DNA from: CAZTDU01 sp050248795
GTDB taxonomy: Bacteria > Pseudomonadota > Gammaproteobacteria > Burkholderiales > SG8-39
DNA length: 64,000 nucleotides
Direction of reading: 5' to 3'
NCBI GenBank assembly: GCA_050248795.1
Contig: JBFWRS010000009.1
Span: 1-64,000 of the forward strand
In this document: piece by piece, positions 25,020-33,602 of the stretch
Layout of the letters: every line of letters begins with the position of its first letter
How positions within the stretch are numbered: the first letter of the stretch is position 1
Notes under the pieces: model-generated
The model's input: the letters and a program-made list of their open reading frames with translations, nothing else
The model's database searches: none
Told to the model about the DNA's origin: nothing
Program-made: the position numbers and the translations under genes

Positions 25020-25858
25020 TTCCTCTCCGGCGCGCGCGCAAGCACGCGCGCGCTGTCGGCGTAGAAGCGCAGCCGGTTCACCGCATGCGCGCGCTGCTCG
25101 GGGCTCAGCATGCGGTCCAGCTCCAGCAGCAGATCGAAGTACGCAGCCAGCTGCTCGCGGGTCGCCGCGGCATGCTCCGGCGCGCGGCTGCGCTCCCATT
25201 CGACGCTCCAGTCGGAGAGCCGCCGTCCCGCTTCGCGCTTGCGCAGCATGGTGACGAACTCCGCCTGGCGCCGCTTGCGGTCGCGGTCGCGCAGTTCCGC
25301 TGACAGCGGCGTCCGGTTGGCGTACTGCCGCACGCGCGCGACTTGCGCATCGGTCAACCCCCCCAGCCAGTCCTCGAGGCGCTCCAGGTTGCGCTTCAGC
25401 CTGCGCTCGCGCCGCTCCTCGGACGTTCCGGCGAGGAAGCGACGCGCGAACTTGCGGTTGTCCTCGGCCAGGCGCCGCTCCAGGTGCGTGATCTTCCCGG
25501 CGGGCAGCCGATCAAGCAGCGGCGCGGCTTCGGCGGCTGCAGCGCGCAGCGCCTCGTCGATCTGCGCTCGCACCGCATCGTAGCCCCACTGCAGGTCCTC
25601 GCGCGCGAGCCCGCGCCCGGTGCGGGCCGCTGCTTCCTCGAGGATCGCGCGGTAGCGGGGGAGCGCGCTGGAGCGATGCCAGGCGAGGAAAGACGCGATG
25701 CGCCCCTCCAGTTCCGCAGACTGCTCACCCTCGAAGTCGAAGTACGAATTCGCCTGCCAGCGCAGGAAGGTATCGGCGTTGCGGTAGCCGACCTGGATCG
25801 CGCTGCAGGCCGAGAGCAGCAGCGCCGCCAGCACCGCGACCAGGCCGCGCCAGTTCAC
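25016..25858 (-). CDS. DUF6279-family lipoprotein
   Basis: A 280-residue protein with a lipoprotein signal peptide; the lipobox is LLLSAC with Cys at about residue 18. The mature part is helical and highly charged (RRERRLKRNLERLEDWL) and begins IQVGYRNADTFLRW, a signature of this family in beta- and gammaproteobacteria. Function is unknown. It overlaps its neighbours on both sides by 4 nt (ATGA), placing it between ferredoxin-NADP reductase and the PAS-GGDEF-EAL gene in one transcript. Confidence 0.85.
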   Translation of the reverse strand: MNWRGLVAVLAALLLSACSAIQVGYRNADTFLRWQANSYFDFEGEQSAELEGRIASFLAWHRSSALPRYRAILEEAAARTGRGLAREDLQWGYDAVRAQIDEALRAAAAEAAPLLDRLPAGKITHLERRLAEDNRKFARRFLAGTSEERRERRLKRNLERLEDWLGGLTDAQVARVRQYANRTPLSAELRDRDRKRRQAEFVTMLRKREAGRRLSDWSVEWERSRAPEHAAATREQLAAYFDLLLELDRMLSPEQRAHAVNRLRFYADSARVLARAPERK

Positions 25859-26598
25859 CAGAAGGCCTCGGTGGTGATCTGCCCTGGCGAGCGGCGGCGG
25901 TGCTTTTTCATGCCGCGTTCGGAGAGCGCGTCGATCACGTCCTTCACCATGTCCGGGTTGCCGCAGAGCAGCACCTGCGAGCGGCCCGCGGCCAGCACTT
26001 CACCCGCCGCGGCTTCCAGCCGACCGTCGCGGATTGCCGCGGGGATGCGGCCGGCGAGCGTTCCCGTCGCGGTGTCGCGGCTGAGCATGCTGATGCAAGT
26101 GAAGCGCCCGGCGCGCGCATCACGCACCGCGTCGATGACGTCGCGATAGACGAGATCGCTTGCGTGCCGCGCCGCGTGCACCAGCACCACGCGGCGGTAG
26201 CGCCGCCACGCCGCCTCGTCGCGCAGGATGGAAAGGAACGGCGCCAGCCCGGTGCCGGTGGCAATGAGCCACAGCGTGTCCGCGTCCGGCACCTCGGACA
26301 GCACGAGGAACCCGCTCGGATTGGTGGCGACATGCAGCGCGTCGCCGGCGCGCAGCGCGGCGAGGCGCGGCGACAGCAGGCCCTCGGGCACGACGATGCC
26401 GTAGTACTCCTGCACCGGGTCGGCGGGCGGATTGACGAACGAGAACGGCCGCGCGACGCGCTCGCCGTCGATATCCAGCGCGATGCGCACGAACTGCCCG
26501 GCCTCGAACGCGAGCGGCGGCGCCTCGACGCGCAGCGAGAAAAGGTGCGGCGTCCAGTGCCGGTTCTCGATCACCGTGCCTTGCGTCCATTCGCTCAT
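25855..26598 (-). CDS. fpr: Ferredoxin/flavodoxin-NADP+ reductase
   Basis: A 247-residue FAD enzyme of the bacterial Fpr subclass. FAD-binding RPFSFVN is near residue 50, ATGTGLAPFLSI binds the NADP pyrophosphate, CGNPDMVKD follows, and the C-terminus TTEAFW has the aromatic end stacking on the flavin. It transfers electrons between NADPH and ferredoxin or flavodoxin, supporting redox balance and oxygenases. No ferredoxin gene lies beside it. It overlaps both neighbours by 4 nt. Confidence 0.95.
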   Translation of the reverse strand: MSEWTQGTVIENRHWTPHLFSLRVEAPPLAFEAGQFVRIALDIDGERVARPFSFVNPPADPVQEYYGIVVPEGLLSPRLAALRAGDALHVATNPSGFLVLSEVPDADTLWLIATGTGLAPFLSILRDEAAWRRYRRVVLVHAARHASDLVYRDVIDAVRDARAGRFTCISMLSRDTATGTLAGRIPAAIRDGRLEAAAGEVLAAGRSQVLLCGNPDMVKDVIDALSERGMKKHRRRSPGQITTEAFW

Positions 26599-26918
26599 TG
26601 CAGCCTGTTCGCCTGCACCGGATAGGGCTCGAGCCGCAGGTCGGCGAGCTCGCCGCCCAGTGTGGCGATCGAGCCCTGGCGGCGGTTGTTGCCGGTGTCG
26701 GAGAACTCGAACGTATAGGTGCGCTTGATGCGCACCCTGCCTTCGTCGTCGCGCACGAGGCGCAACCGCGCGAAGGCCACGGTGTCATCCAGCAGTTGCA
26801 GCCCGTAGCGGTCGCAGGCGGCGCGCCCGGCGTCCACCGCACGCTCGCGCGCCCGCATGCCGTCGACCCACGCGAACACGGCGGCGAGCAACAAGACGAT
26901 CGCTAAGGCTTCCCACAT
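26595..26918 (-). CDS. DUF3301 family protein
   Basis: A 107-residue protein with one N-terminal transmembrane helix (ALAIVLLLAAVFAWVDG). A conserved soluble part follows: RAACDRYGLQLLDDTVA, the RLVRDDEGRVRIKRTYTFEFS block and NNRRQGSI. This is the DUF3301 layout, common in beta- and gammaproteobacteria and of unknown function. It overlaps fpr by 4 nt and is 12 bp downstream of the DNA glycosylase gene. Confidence 0.85.
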   Translation of the reverse strand: MWEALAIVLLLAAVFAWVDGMRARERAVDAGRAACDRYGLQLLDDTVAFARLRLVRDDEGRVRIKRTYTFEFSDTGNNRRQGSIATLGGELADLRLEPYPVQANRLQ

Positions 26919-26930
26919 GGAAGCGTGGGA

Positions 26931-27440
26931 TTATAGGACCAGCACCCTCCACGCCTCGCGCTTCGCGTCGAACGACAGCGCGGCATGCGCCGGGCTGGTC
27001 GAGGGAAGCCGGGCATACGCGATTCCCGGCAGTTTCAGCCCCGGCTCGACATGGCGCCTGAAACACTGCTCGGCAGCGGCGCCGTTGAAGACCACGCGCC
27101 GGATACGGGCATGCGAGCGGAAGAACCCGGCGAAATCGTTTGCGGCCAGGTCCTCGCGCGCGATGTCCGCATCCAGGCTGCCGCGGCGCCGGCACGAGTA
27201 CAGCACGTCCCACAGCGCGATGCGCGCCTCCTTCAGCGCCCGCACGCGCCGCGCGTACGGTGCGTCCGGCGCGAACCCGAGCAGCGCGGCCATGATCGGC
27301 CAGAACGCGTTCCTCGGGTGCGCGTAGTAGCGCCCCGCCGCCAGCGACGCCTCCCCCGGCATGCTGCCCAGGATCAGCACCTCGGCATCGCGGCGCGCGA
27401 TCGGGGGGAAGCTGCGGACCAGCGGATGCGTCGCCGGCAT
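26931..27440 (-). CDS. Hypoxanthine/uracil-DNA glycosylase-family protein
   Basis: A 169-residue member of the uracil-DNA glycosylase superfamily, closest in pattern to the family 6 hypoxanthine-DNA glycosylases. LILGSMPGEASL is the active-site motif, YYAHPRNAFW the base-binding segment, and LPSTSPAHA the C-terminal minor-groove motif. It would remove deaminated bases such as hypoxanthine from DNA. ATG at 27440 is used although the frame continues upstream. Adjacent metabolic genes give no hint; it is probably carried along in the long operon. Confidence 0.85.
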   Translation of the reverse strand: MPATHPLVRSFPPIARRDAEVLILGSMPGEASLAAGRYYAHPRNAFWPIMAALLGFAPDAPYARRVRALKEARIALWDVLYSCRRRGSLDADIAREDLAANDFAGFFRSHARIRRVVFNGAAAEQCFRRHVEPGLKLPGIAYARLPSTSPAHAALSFDAKREAWRVLVL

Positions 27441-27448
27441 CGCCTCGC

Positions 27449-29026
27449 CTACCCGAGATCTGACCGGATCAGGTCCGCCGCCCTCTCCGCCACCGCGATC
27501 ACCGACGCATTGGTGTTCGCCGACGGCACGCTGGGCATGATGGATGCGTCGACGACGCGCAGGCCGCCGATACCGCGCACGTTGAGGTTGCCGTCGACGA
27601 CCGCGCGGGGGTCGCTGCCCATGCGGCAGGTGGAGGTGGGGTGGAACACGGTCTCGCCGGTCTCGCGGCAGAACGCGAGCCAGTCCTCGTCGGTCTGCAC
27701 GCGCGGCCCGGGGTGCGCCTCCTCGAGCACATAGTCTGCGAGCGGCTTCGTATTGACCAGCCGGCGCAGGATCTTCAGCCCCTCCACCATGACGCGGCGG
27801 TCCTTGTCCGTGGACAGGTAGTTGTAGCGGATCGCCGGCGGCTCGGCCGGGTCCGCCGAGCGGATCGTCACGCTGCCGCGCGAATCCGACTGCATCTGCG
27901 ATACCGAGCAGGTGAAGCCCGAGAACGGGTGCAGCAGGCCGCCGCGCTGCATGGAAGAAAAGTTGATGAAGTAGATCTGCGCGTCCGGCCGCGGCAGCTC
28001 CGGGCGCGTCTTCACGATCGCCGCCGCGTGGCCCGCGCTGATGGTCAGCGGCCCGCGCCTGCCGAACACGTACTGCATGCCGATCCAGAGCTGGCGCAGC
28101 GGGTTCGCCATGTCGTCGTTCAGCGTGATCGGCTTCGCGCACTTCCAGAACGTGCGCACGTAGAAATGGTCCTGCAGGTCGGCGCCGACGCCGGGCGCGT
28201 CCAGCACCACCGGGATGCCGAGCGAGCGCAGGTGCTCCGCCGGACCGACGCCCGAGAGCTGCAGCAGTTGCGGCGAGTTGATGCTGCCGCCGCAGAGGAT
28301 CACCTCGTTGGCGTACACGCTGCGCACGCGGCCACGCTGGCGGAACTCGACGCCGACCGCGCGCCGGCCTTCGAACAGGATGCGCGTCGCCAGCGCTTCC
28401 ACCTCCACGTGCAGGTTGGCGCGCTTCTCGGCGCTGCGCAGGTAGGCGGTGGCGCTGCTCGAGCGCCGGCCATGCCTCGATGTCGCCTGGTAGTAGCCCG
28501 CGCCTTCCTGCGTCGCGCCGTTGAAGTCTTCGTTCCTCGGCACGCCGATCGCGACCGCGGATTCGATGAAGGCATCCGCTAGCTCGTGGCGTTCCAGATC
28601 CGACACGCCCAGCGGCCCTCCGGCGCCGTGGTACTCGCTCGCGCCGCGGCCCTGGTCTTCGGCCTTGATGAAGTAGGGCAGCAGGTCCTGCCAGCCCCAG
28701 CCCGGCATGCCCCAGCCGTCGAAGTCCTCCGGCTGGCCGCGCAGGTAGACCAGGCCGTTGATCGACGACGAACCGCCGAGGACTTTGCCGCGCGGCGTGA
28801 ATATGCGCCTGCCGCCCAGCGCCGGCTCGGGTTCGGACTCGTACGACCAGTTCACTTCCTTCTTCGTGAAGAGCTTGCCGTAGCCCAGCGGCACGTGGAT
28901 CCAGATGTTGCGGTCGCGCGGCCCGGCTTCGAGCAGCAGCACCCGCGTGCGGCCATCCGCGGTGAGCCGGTTGGCGAGCACGCAGCCGGCCGAGCCGGCG
29001 CCGACGATGATGGCGTCGAAGTTCAG
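27449..29026 (-). CDS. GMC-family oxidoreductase (choline dehydrogenase-like)
   Basis: About 525 residues. The FAD-binding motif AIIVGAGSAGCVLANRL is at the N-terminus, followed by GGSSSINGLVYLRGQ (GMC signature 1), GGSINSPQLLQLSG (signature 2), and the catalytic His in FHPTSTCRMG. It oxidises an alcohol to an aldehyde or ketone. There is no ATG/GTG/TTG immediately before the conserved N-terminus; a CTG at 29026 overlaps the TGA of the preceding SDR gene (CTGA) and gives a perfect family start, so a rare CTG start is proposed. It lies downstream of SDR, cyclase and MaoC genes in the same transcript. Confidence 0.88.
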   Translation of the reverse strand: MNFDAIIVGAGSAGCVLANRLTADGRTRVLLLEAGPRDRNIWIHVPLGYGKLFTKKEVNWSYESEPEPALGGRRIFTPRGKVLGGSSSINGLVYLRGQPEDFDGWGMPGWGWQDLLPYFIKAEDQGRGASEYHGAGGPLGVSDLERHELADAFIESAVAIGVPRNEDFNGATQEGAGYYQATSRHGRRSSSATAYLRSAEKRANLHVEVEALATRILFEGRRAVGVEFRQRGRVRSVYANEVILCGGSINSPQLLQLSGVGPAEHLRSLGIPVVLDAPGVGADLQDHFYVRTFWKCAKPITLNDDMANPLRQLWIGMQYVFGRRGPLTISAGHAAAIVKTRPELPRPDAQIYFINFSSMQRGGLLHPFSGFTCSVSQMQSDSRGSVTIRSADPAEPPAIRYNYLSTDKDRRVMVEGLKILRRLVNTKPLADYVLEEAHPGPRVQTDEDWLAFCRETGETVFHPTSTCRMGSDPRAVVDGNLNVRGIGGLRVVDASIMPSVPSANTNASVIAVAERAADLIRSDLG

Positions 29027-29775
29027 GCGCGGCGCGGCGACGCCACGTGCGTACCGCCGTCCACGTAGAGGATCTGGCCGGTGACCTGCGCCGCCCCTTC
29101 GACCAGCCAGGCGATGGCGTCGGCCACGTCTTCGGGCTTCGCCACGCTCTGCAGCGGCGCGATGCCCTCGTAGGCGGCGCGGATCTTCGGGTATTTGTCG
29201 CCGTAGCCGGCCGCCAGCCACGGCGTCTCGACGAAGCCGGGCGCGAGCACGTTGACGCGCACCTCGGGCGCCAGCACCCGCGCGAGCGACATCGACAGGG
29301 TATTCAGCGCGGATTTCGACGCCGCGTACGCGATCGACGAACCGGTGCCGAGCATGGACGCGAGCGACGACACGTTGACGATGCTGCCGCGCGACGCCTT
29401 CAGCGCCGGCGCGGCGGCGCGGCACATCTGGAACGGCGCGATGACGTTGACCGCGTTGATGCGCTGGAAATCCCCGGCGGACAGTCCATCCAGGTCGGCG
29501 TGCGGCACGAACTTCGTGGTGCCGGCGTTGTTCACCAGCGCGTCCAGCCGCCCCCATTTGTCCAGCGCCGCCTGCACCAGCGCGCGGCACTGCGCGTCCT
29601 CGGCCACGTCCGCCTTTACCGCGATCGCGTTGCCGCATTCCTTCGCCACCTTCTCCGCAGCGGCGGCGCTCGTCGAGTAGTTCACGACCACTGACCAGCC
29701 GCGCTTCGCCAGTTCGCGCACCGTGGCTTCGCCGATTCCCGACGACGACCCCGTTACCACCGCGACGCGGCTCAT
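29023..29775 (-). CDS. Short-chain dehydrogenase/reductase
   Basis: A 250-residue SDR. The cofactor motif TGSSSGIG is at residues 9-16, NNAG near 90, the catalytic Ser in SIVNVSSLAS, and Tyr-Lys in YAASKSA. The C-terminus QILYVDGGTHV is typical of FabG-like 3-oxoacyl reductases. NVLAPGFVETPW is the usual substrate-loop lead. It overlaps the cyclase gene at its start (ATGA) and the GMC oxidoreductase at its end. It is a probable NAD(P)-dependent alcohol/ketone step of the same pathway. Confidence 0.92.
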   Translation of the reverse strand: MSRVAVVTGSSSGIGEATVRELAKRGWSVVVNYSTSAAAAEKVAKECGNAIAVKADVAEDAQCRALVQAALDKWGRLDALVNNAGTTKFVPHADLDGLSAGDFQRINAVNVIAPFQMCRAAAPALKASRGSIVNVSSLASMLGTGSSIAYAASKSALNTLSMSLARVLAPEVRVNVLAPGFVETPWLAAGYGDKYPKIRAAYEGIAPLQSVAKPEDVADAIAWLVEGAAQVTGQILYVDGGTHVASPRRA

Positions 29776-30815
29776 ACCGTGGCCACCGCGACGGCAGGCG
29801 AGCCGACCGCGCCAGGCAAGCGCAATGGCGGCGCCGTCAGCAGGAAACGGTTGCGCTTGTGCTCGCGCAACCAGTTCGCGAGCTCGGAGAGGTACCAGAT
29901 CTCGCCCAGGTGGATGCCGTTCTTGAACAGGCAGTGTTCGTGCAGCGGCATCAGCGCATGCGGCACCGGCTTGAAGGGGCTCATCGGGATGATCTCCACG
30001 GCATAGTTGTCGGCGATCAGCGCCACCGCGCCGCAATCGGTGACCCACTGCAGCAGCCGGTCGTCGCGACCGTCCAGCCCGGTGCAGGTGTTGTTCACGA
30101 GCTCGGGCGTCGGGTTCTTGCGCAGCTCCAGCAGCACGTCTGCGAAACCGGTGTAGAAGCAGACGAAGTCGCCCTGTTCCACCGCCACCTTGTCGGCGTC
30201 CAGCACGCGCATCAGCGCGTCATAGCCCACGGCCTTGCGCTCGCGGCCGAAGTGCGCATGCAGGTCGACCATCACGCCGCGGCCCTGCGCACCCGCCTCT
30301 GCGAGGTTCTGGATCCCCAGCGCTTCGGCGCGCGCGCCCTCGTACTTCGCCCAGGGCTCGGCGCCCGCCGTCTCCGGCGCGGGCTTCACGTCAGAGCCTG
30401 CGCGATAGCCGTTGTAGAACACGATCTCGGGCTTGCCGTCGCCGTCGGCGTCGAACTTCGAGCCGACGTGCGCGAAGCTGTCCCACTGCGTCGAGTACTG
30501 CAGCGTCAGCAGCACCACGTCGTCGCAGACCACGTCGGTGATGCCCGGCACGTCGTCGCCCATGGGATAGCAGAAGTTCTGCTTGCCGGCGCGCAGCGTG
30601 GCCGCCTGCCGCGGCGGCGAGCGGCGCGGGTTCAGCACGTTGCCGCCCGGGTAGTCGAGCGGCAGCGACAGGCAGAACGTGCGCCCTTCCTTCACCTCCG
30701 CCACACCCTGGAGCACTTTCTCGCGCGTCACCCAGTTCATGCGCCCGCGCTGATCGTCGGGGCCGAAATCACCCCAGTTGGAGCCCGGAGGACGTTGCTT
30801 CCAGCGTTGAGCCAT
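29772..30815 (-). CDS. Cyclase-family (kynurenine formamidase-like) metal hydrolase
   Basis: A 347-residue protein of the long subgroup of the cyclase family (PF04199). STQWDSFAHVG carries the first metal-ligand residues (Asp and His), followed by GVMVDLHAHFG and the late segment PLHEHCLFKNGIHLGEIW. Family members hydrolyse amides or lactone-like bonds, e.g. kynurenine formamidase and isatin hydrolase. No signal peptide is seen. ATG at 30815 is 8 bp after the MaoC stop. With SDR and GMC oxidoreductases beside it, a ring-opening hydrolysis in a catabolic route is plausible. Confidence 0.85.
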   Translation of the reverse strand: MAQRWKQRPPGSNWGDFGPDDQRGRMNWVTREKVLQGVAEVKEGRTFCLSLPLDYPGGNVLNPRRSPPRQAATLRAGKQNFCYPMGDDVPGITDVVCDDVVLLTLQYSTQWDSFAHVGSKFDADGDGKPEIVFYNGYRAGSDVKPAPETAGAEPWAKYEGARAEALGIQNLAEAGAQGRGVMVDLHAHFGRERKAVGYDALMRVLDADKVAVEQGDFVCFYTGFADVLLELRKNPTPELVNNTCTGLDGRDDRLLQWVTDCGAVALIADNYAVEIIPMSPFKPVPHALMPLHEHCLFKNGIHLGEIWYLSELANWLREHKRNRFLLTAPPLRLPGAVGSPAVAVATV

Positions 30816-30823
30816 GGCTGCCC

Positions 30824-31282
30824 TCAGTAGTAGTGCCGGCCGATGGACTCGGCCACCATCACCGGCTTGTCGCCGCCTTCGCGCTCGACGGTGACCTTCC
30901 ATGTCACCTGCACGCCGTTGCCGTCGAGCTCTTCGTAGCCGGCCAGCGTGTAGCGGCCGCGGATGCGAGAACCCGCGGGCACCGGCGCGGTGAAGCGCAC
31001 CTTGTTCAGCCCGTAATTGACGCCCATCTTGCGCGCCGAGTAGTCGAACGTCGCCTCGGTCATCATCGGCAGCATCGACAGCGTCAGGAACCCGTGCGCG
31101 ATCGTCGAGCCGAAGGGCGAATCCTTCGCGCGCGCCGGGTCCACGTGTATCCACTGGAAATCCCCGGTCGCTGCTGCGAAGCGGTCGATGCGCTCCTGCG
31201 GCACGTCGACCCACGGCGACACCGCGATTTCCTCGCCGACGCGCGCCGCGAGGTCCTGCATGCTCAACGCCACCTTGGCCAT
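30824..31282 (-). CDS. MaoC-family (R)-specific enoyl-CoA hydratase/dehydratase
   Basis: A 152-residue hotdog protein. The hydratase-2 motif is visible as FAAATGDFQWIHVDPARA with Asp and His of the catalytic pair, followed by FGSTIAHGFLTLSML. GLNKVRFTAPVPAGSRIR is the usual third block. It hydrates a trans-2-enoyl-CoA or a related thioester. ATG at 31282 lies 23 bp after the alpha/beta hydrolase stop. It is the N-terminal-independent single-domain form, as in the PhaJ-like and NodN-like groups. Confidence 0.9.
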   Translation of the reverse strand: MAKVALSMQDLAARVGEEIAVSPWVDVPQERIDRFAAATGDFQWIHVDPARAKDSPFGSTIAHGFLTLSMLPMMTEATFDYSARKMGVNYGLNKVRFTAPVPAGSRIRGRYTLAGYEELDGNGVQVTWKVTVEREGGDKPVMVAESIGRHYY

Positions 31283-31305
31283 CTGTCCCTCCCCTTCGGC
31301 CGATT

Positions 31306-32196
31306 CTAGCCGCCAGGCGCACCGACGAAGGCCTCGATTTCGCGGTTCACCAGTTCCGGGCGCTGGCGCATCACCCAGTGGCCCGCGTCCGGCACGCGCA
31401 CCAGCTTCAGCTGCGGCACGCACGCGTCCATGCCATCCAGCAGCGATGGCAGCAGCGCGCGGTCCTGCTCGCCCCACACCACCAGCGTGGGCACGCGCAC
31501 GACCAGGTCGCGGGCCTCGAGCTTGAGCTTCCTCGCTCCCGGGTCGTCGGCGCTGGGCGGATACACCGGCGTGGCGCGGTAGTAGTTCAGCCCGCCGGTC
31601 AGCGCGCCGGGCTGCGACATCGCGGCGACGAAGGCCTCGCGGTCGGCATCGTTGCCGCCGCCCCAGTCGTCGCGCACCATGTTCCACAGCCGCTGGTAGT
31701 TGTCCGCGGACAGCACGTGCTCGGCCTTGCCCGGCTGGCGAAACAGCAGGAAGTACGCGCTCGCCGCCTGCTGCGCCGGGTTGTCGCACAGTTCGCGCCA
31801 GAAGCGGTAGGGGTGCGGCGAATTGAGGATCACCAGCCGCGACAGCGCCTCGGGCCTGGCAATCGCGTAGCTCCACGCGATCGCGCCGCCCCAGTCGTGC
31901 GCGGCAAGCACGAAGCGTTCCCTGCCGTAGTGCGCGGCGAGCGCCGCGACGTCGCCCATGACGTGCCTGGCGCGATACTGCTCCACGCCCTCGGGCTTGT
32001 CGGACAGGTTGAAGCCGCGCAGGTCCGGCGCCACCGCCATCCAGCCGCGCGCGCCGAAGTACTCGAGCTGCGCGCGCCAGCACGCCCAGTAGTCGGGAAA
32101 GCCGTGCAGGAGCAGCATCAGCGGTCCTGCGCCCGCGCGCGCGACATGCAGGCGGATGCCGTTGACGGCTACGGTTTCGTGGACGATCCCAGGCAT
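31306..32196 (-). CDS. Alpha/beta hydrolase, epoxide hydrolase/dehalogenase-like
   Basis: A 296-residue hydrolase. HGFPDYWACW forms the oxyanion region, and AAHDWGGAIAW provides an Asp nucleophile (DWGG) rather than Ser, as in soluble epoxide hydrolases and haloacetate dehalogenases. VWGEQDRALLP and DAGHWVMRQRP give the acid and the catalytic His. The DLRGFNLSDKP segment is typical. Its start overlaps the end of the amidase gene by 28 nt. The substrate is unknown. Confidence 0.9.
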   Translation of the reverse strand: MPGIVHETVAVNGIRLHVARAGAGPLMLLLHGFPDYWACWRAQLEYFGARGWMAVAPDLRGFNLSDKPEGVEQYRARHVMGDVAALAAHYGRERFVLAAHDWGGAIAWSYAIARPEALSRLVILNSPHPYRFWRELCDNPAQQAASAYFLLFRQPGKAEHVLSADNYQRLWNMVRDDWGGGNDADREAFVAAMSQPGALTGGLNYYRATPVYPPSADDPGARKLKLEARDLVVRVPTLVVWGEQDRALLPSLLDGMDACVPQLKLVRVPDAGHWVMRQRPELVNREIEAFVGAPGG

Positions 32197-32837
32197 GCGG
32201 CTGCTCCCCCGGCGATGGCACGCGCGATCGCCGCCTGCACGGCCGGGTCGCGCATCCTCGCCTCTTCCTCGCGGTTGACGATCACGCCGGCCTCGACCAG
32301 CACCGACGGCATCCGCGCCGTGTGCGCCACGGCGAGGTTGTCGAACCAGTGCACGCCGTTCGCCTCGTCGGCGAACGGACGGCTTTCGCCCAGCACAGGA
32401 TCGGCATGGTAGCGCGACGGCACCAGGCCGGCGGCGCGCAGCCGCGCGCCCATCGCACTGGCGCAGGCAAGCGACGCCTGCGCGCGCGGGTTGCGCTGCG
32501 ACACGAACAGCGAGAAGCCGGCGAAGCGATCGGCCACCGGCAGGTAACGTTCCTTCACCGAATCGTGGTGGATGGAAACGAAGAGATCCGCGCCGCGCGC
32601 GTCGAGCGTGCGCCGGTAGAGCTCCGCGTAGTCGCCGCGCTCGCCGATCATGCGCACCGCCAGCCCGCGGCTGCGCAGTTCGTTCGCCACCTGTACCGCG
32701 AGTTCGAGGTTGAAGTCGAACTCCGCCCGGCCGCTCGCGGAGATCACGCCCGGCTTTTCCAGGTAATGGCCGACGTCCACCGCCACTTCCTTCGCCGCCG
32801 CGGTGCAGGAGGCGGCGGCCAGCAGTGCGAGGATCAG
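32169..32837 (-). CDS. N-acetylmuramoyl-L-alanine amidase (Amidase_3 fold), exported
   Basis: Roughly 222 residues. Zinc-ligand motifs of the AmiA/B/C catalytic domain appear in order: DVGHYLEKPG (His), GRAEFDFNLEL (Glu), FVSIHHDS (His), and the catalytic Glu in SVLVEAGVI. Upstream of GTG 32786 the frame encodes LILALLAAASCTAAAKE, a clear export signal, so that GTG is too far in. No ATG/GTG/TTG precedes the signal; CTG at 32837 overlaps the previous stop (CTGA), and an ATT two codons earlier would add a basic residue. The enzyme would cleave peptidoglycan in the periplasm. It is a strange member of a catabolic operon. Confidence 0.8.
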   Translation of the reverse strand: MILALLAAASCTAAAKEVAVDVGHYLEKPGVISASGRAEFDFNLELAVQVANELRSRGLAVRMIGERGDYAELYRRTLDARGADLFVSIHHDSVKERYLPVADRFAGFSLFVSQRNPRAQASLACASAMGARLRAAGLVPSRYHADPVLGESRPFADEANGVHWFDNLAVAHTARMPSVLVEAGVIVNREEEARMRDPAVQAAIARAIAGGAAACLGSSTKP

Positions 32838-33601
32838 GCGAATCGGCTGAAGTCGGGCTTGCGCTTCTCGAAGAACGCCGTCATCGCTTCCTTCGCCTCG
32901 GGCGATGCAAGCTGCGCGGCGAAGTGCCGGCTTTCCTCCTCGAGCTGGGATGCGACCGCGGCGGCGAGGCTGCGCTTCATCAACTGCTTGGTCAGCCGCA
33001 CCGACGCTGCCGGCTGCGCCGCCAGCGCCAGCGCGGTGGCGCGCGCGCGCTCGAACAGCTCCGCCTCCGGGACGATCTCGGTGACGACGCCGGCGGCGAG
33101 CGCCTTGTCGGCGCCGAAGGGCTGCGCCAGCATCAGCAATTCGGCCGCGCGCCGGTATCCGGCCACCATCGGCAACAGCAGGCTCGAAGCCGCCTCGGGC
33201 ACCAGCCCGAGCGACACGAAAGGCAGGCTGAAGCGCGCGTTCGGCGCCGCGTAGACGAAATCGCAGTGCAGCAGCATCGTCGTGCCCACGCCCACCGCCG
33301 CGCCGCCCACCGCAGCCACCAGCGGCTTCTGCAGCGTCGGCAGGGTCGAGATGAAGCCGAACGCCGAGGACGGCCCGCCGCTTGCGTTGCGCTCGAGGAA
33401 GTCCTTCAGGTCGTTGCCCGCGGTGAAGCAGTCGCGCGCGCCGTGGATCAGCATCACGCGCACCTGCGGATCGGCCTCCGCCGCCACGAGCGCCTCGGCC
33501 ATCGCCCGGTACATCGCCGCGGTCAGCGCGTTCTTCTTGTCCAGGCGCGCGAGCTCGATACGGGCGATGCGGTCCTGCGTGTCGACGATCACATCTGCCA
33601 T
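32834..33601 (-). CDS. Enoyl-CoA hydratase/isomerase family protein
   Basis: A 255-residue crotonase. Oxyanion-hole segments are CFTAGNDLKDF and AAVGGAAVGVGTTMLLHCDF. The first catalytic Glu position is replaced (LPFVSLG instead of LPEV), while GLVPEAASS keeps the second Glu, a pattern seen in enoyl-CoA isomerase-like members. It probably handles an enoyl-CoA made by the ligase encoded 1 nt upstream (33603-35252). Its stop overlaps the proposed CTG start of the amidase. Confidence 0.9.
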   Translation of the reverse strand: MADVIVDTQDRIARIELARLDKKNALTAAMYRAMAEALVAAEADPQVRVMLIHGARDCFTAGNDLKDFLERNASGGPSSAFGFISTLPTLQKPLVAAVGGAAVGVGTTMLLHCDFVYAAPNARFSLPFVSLGLVPEAASSLLLPMVAGYRRAAELLMLAQPFGADKALAAGVVTEIVPEAELFERARATALALAAQPAASVRLTKQLMKRSLAAAVASQLEEESRHFAAQLASPEAKEAMTAFFEKRKPDFSRFA

Positions 33602-33602
33602 G

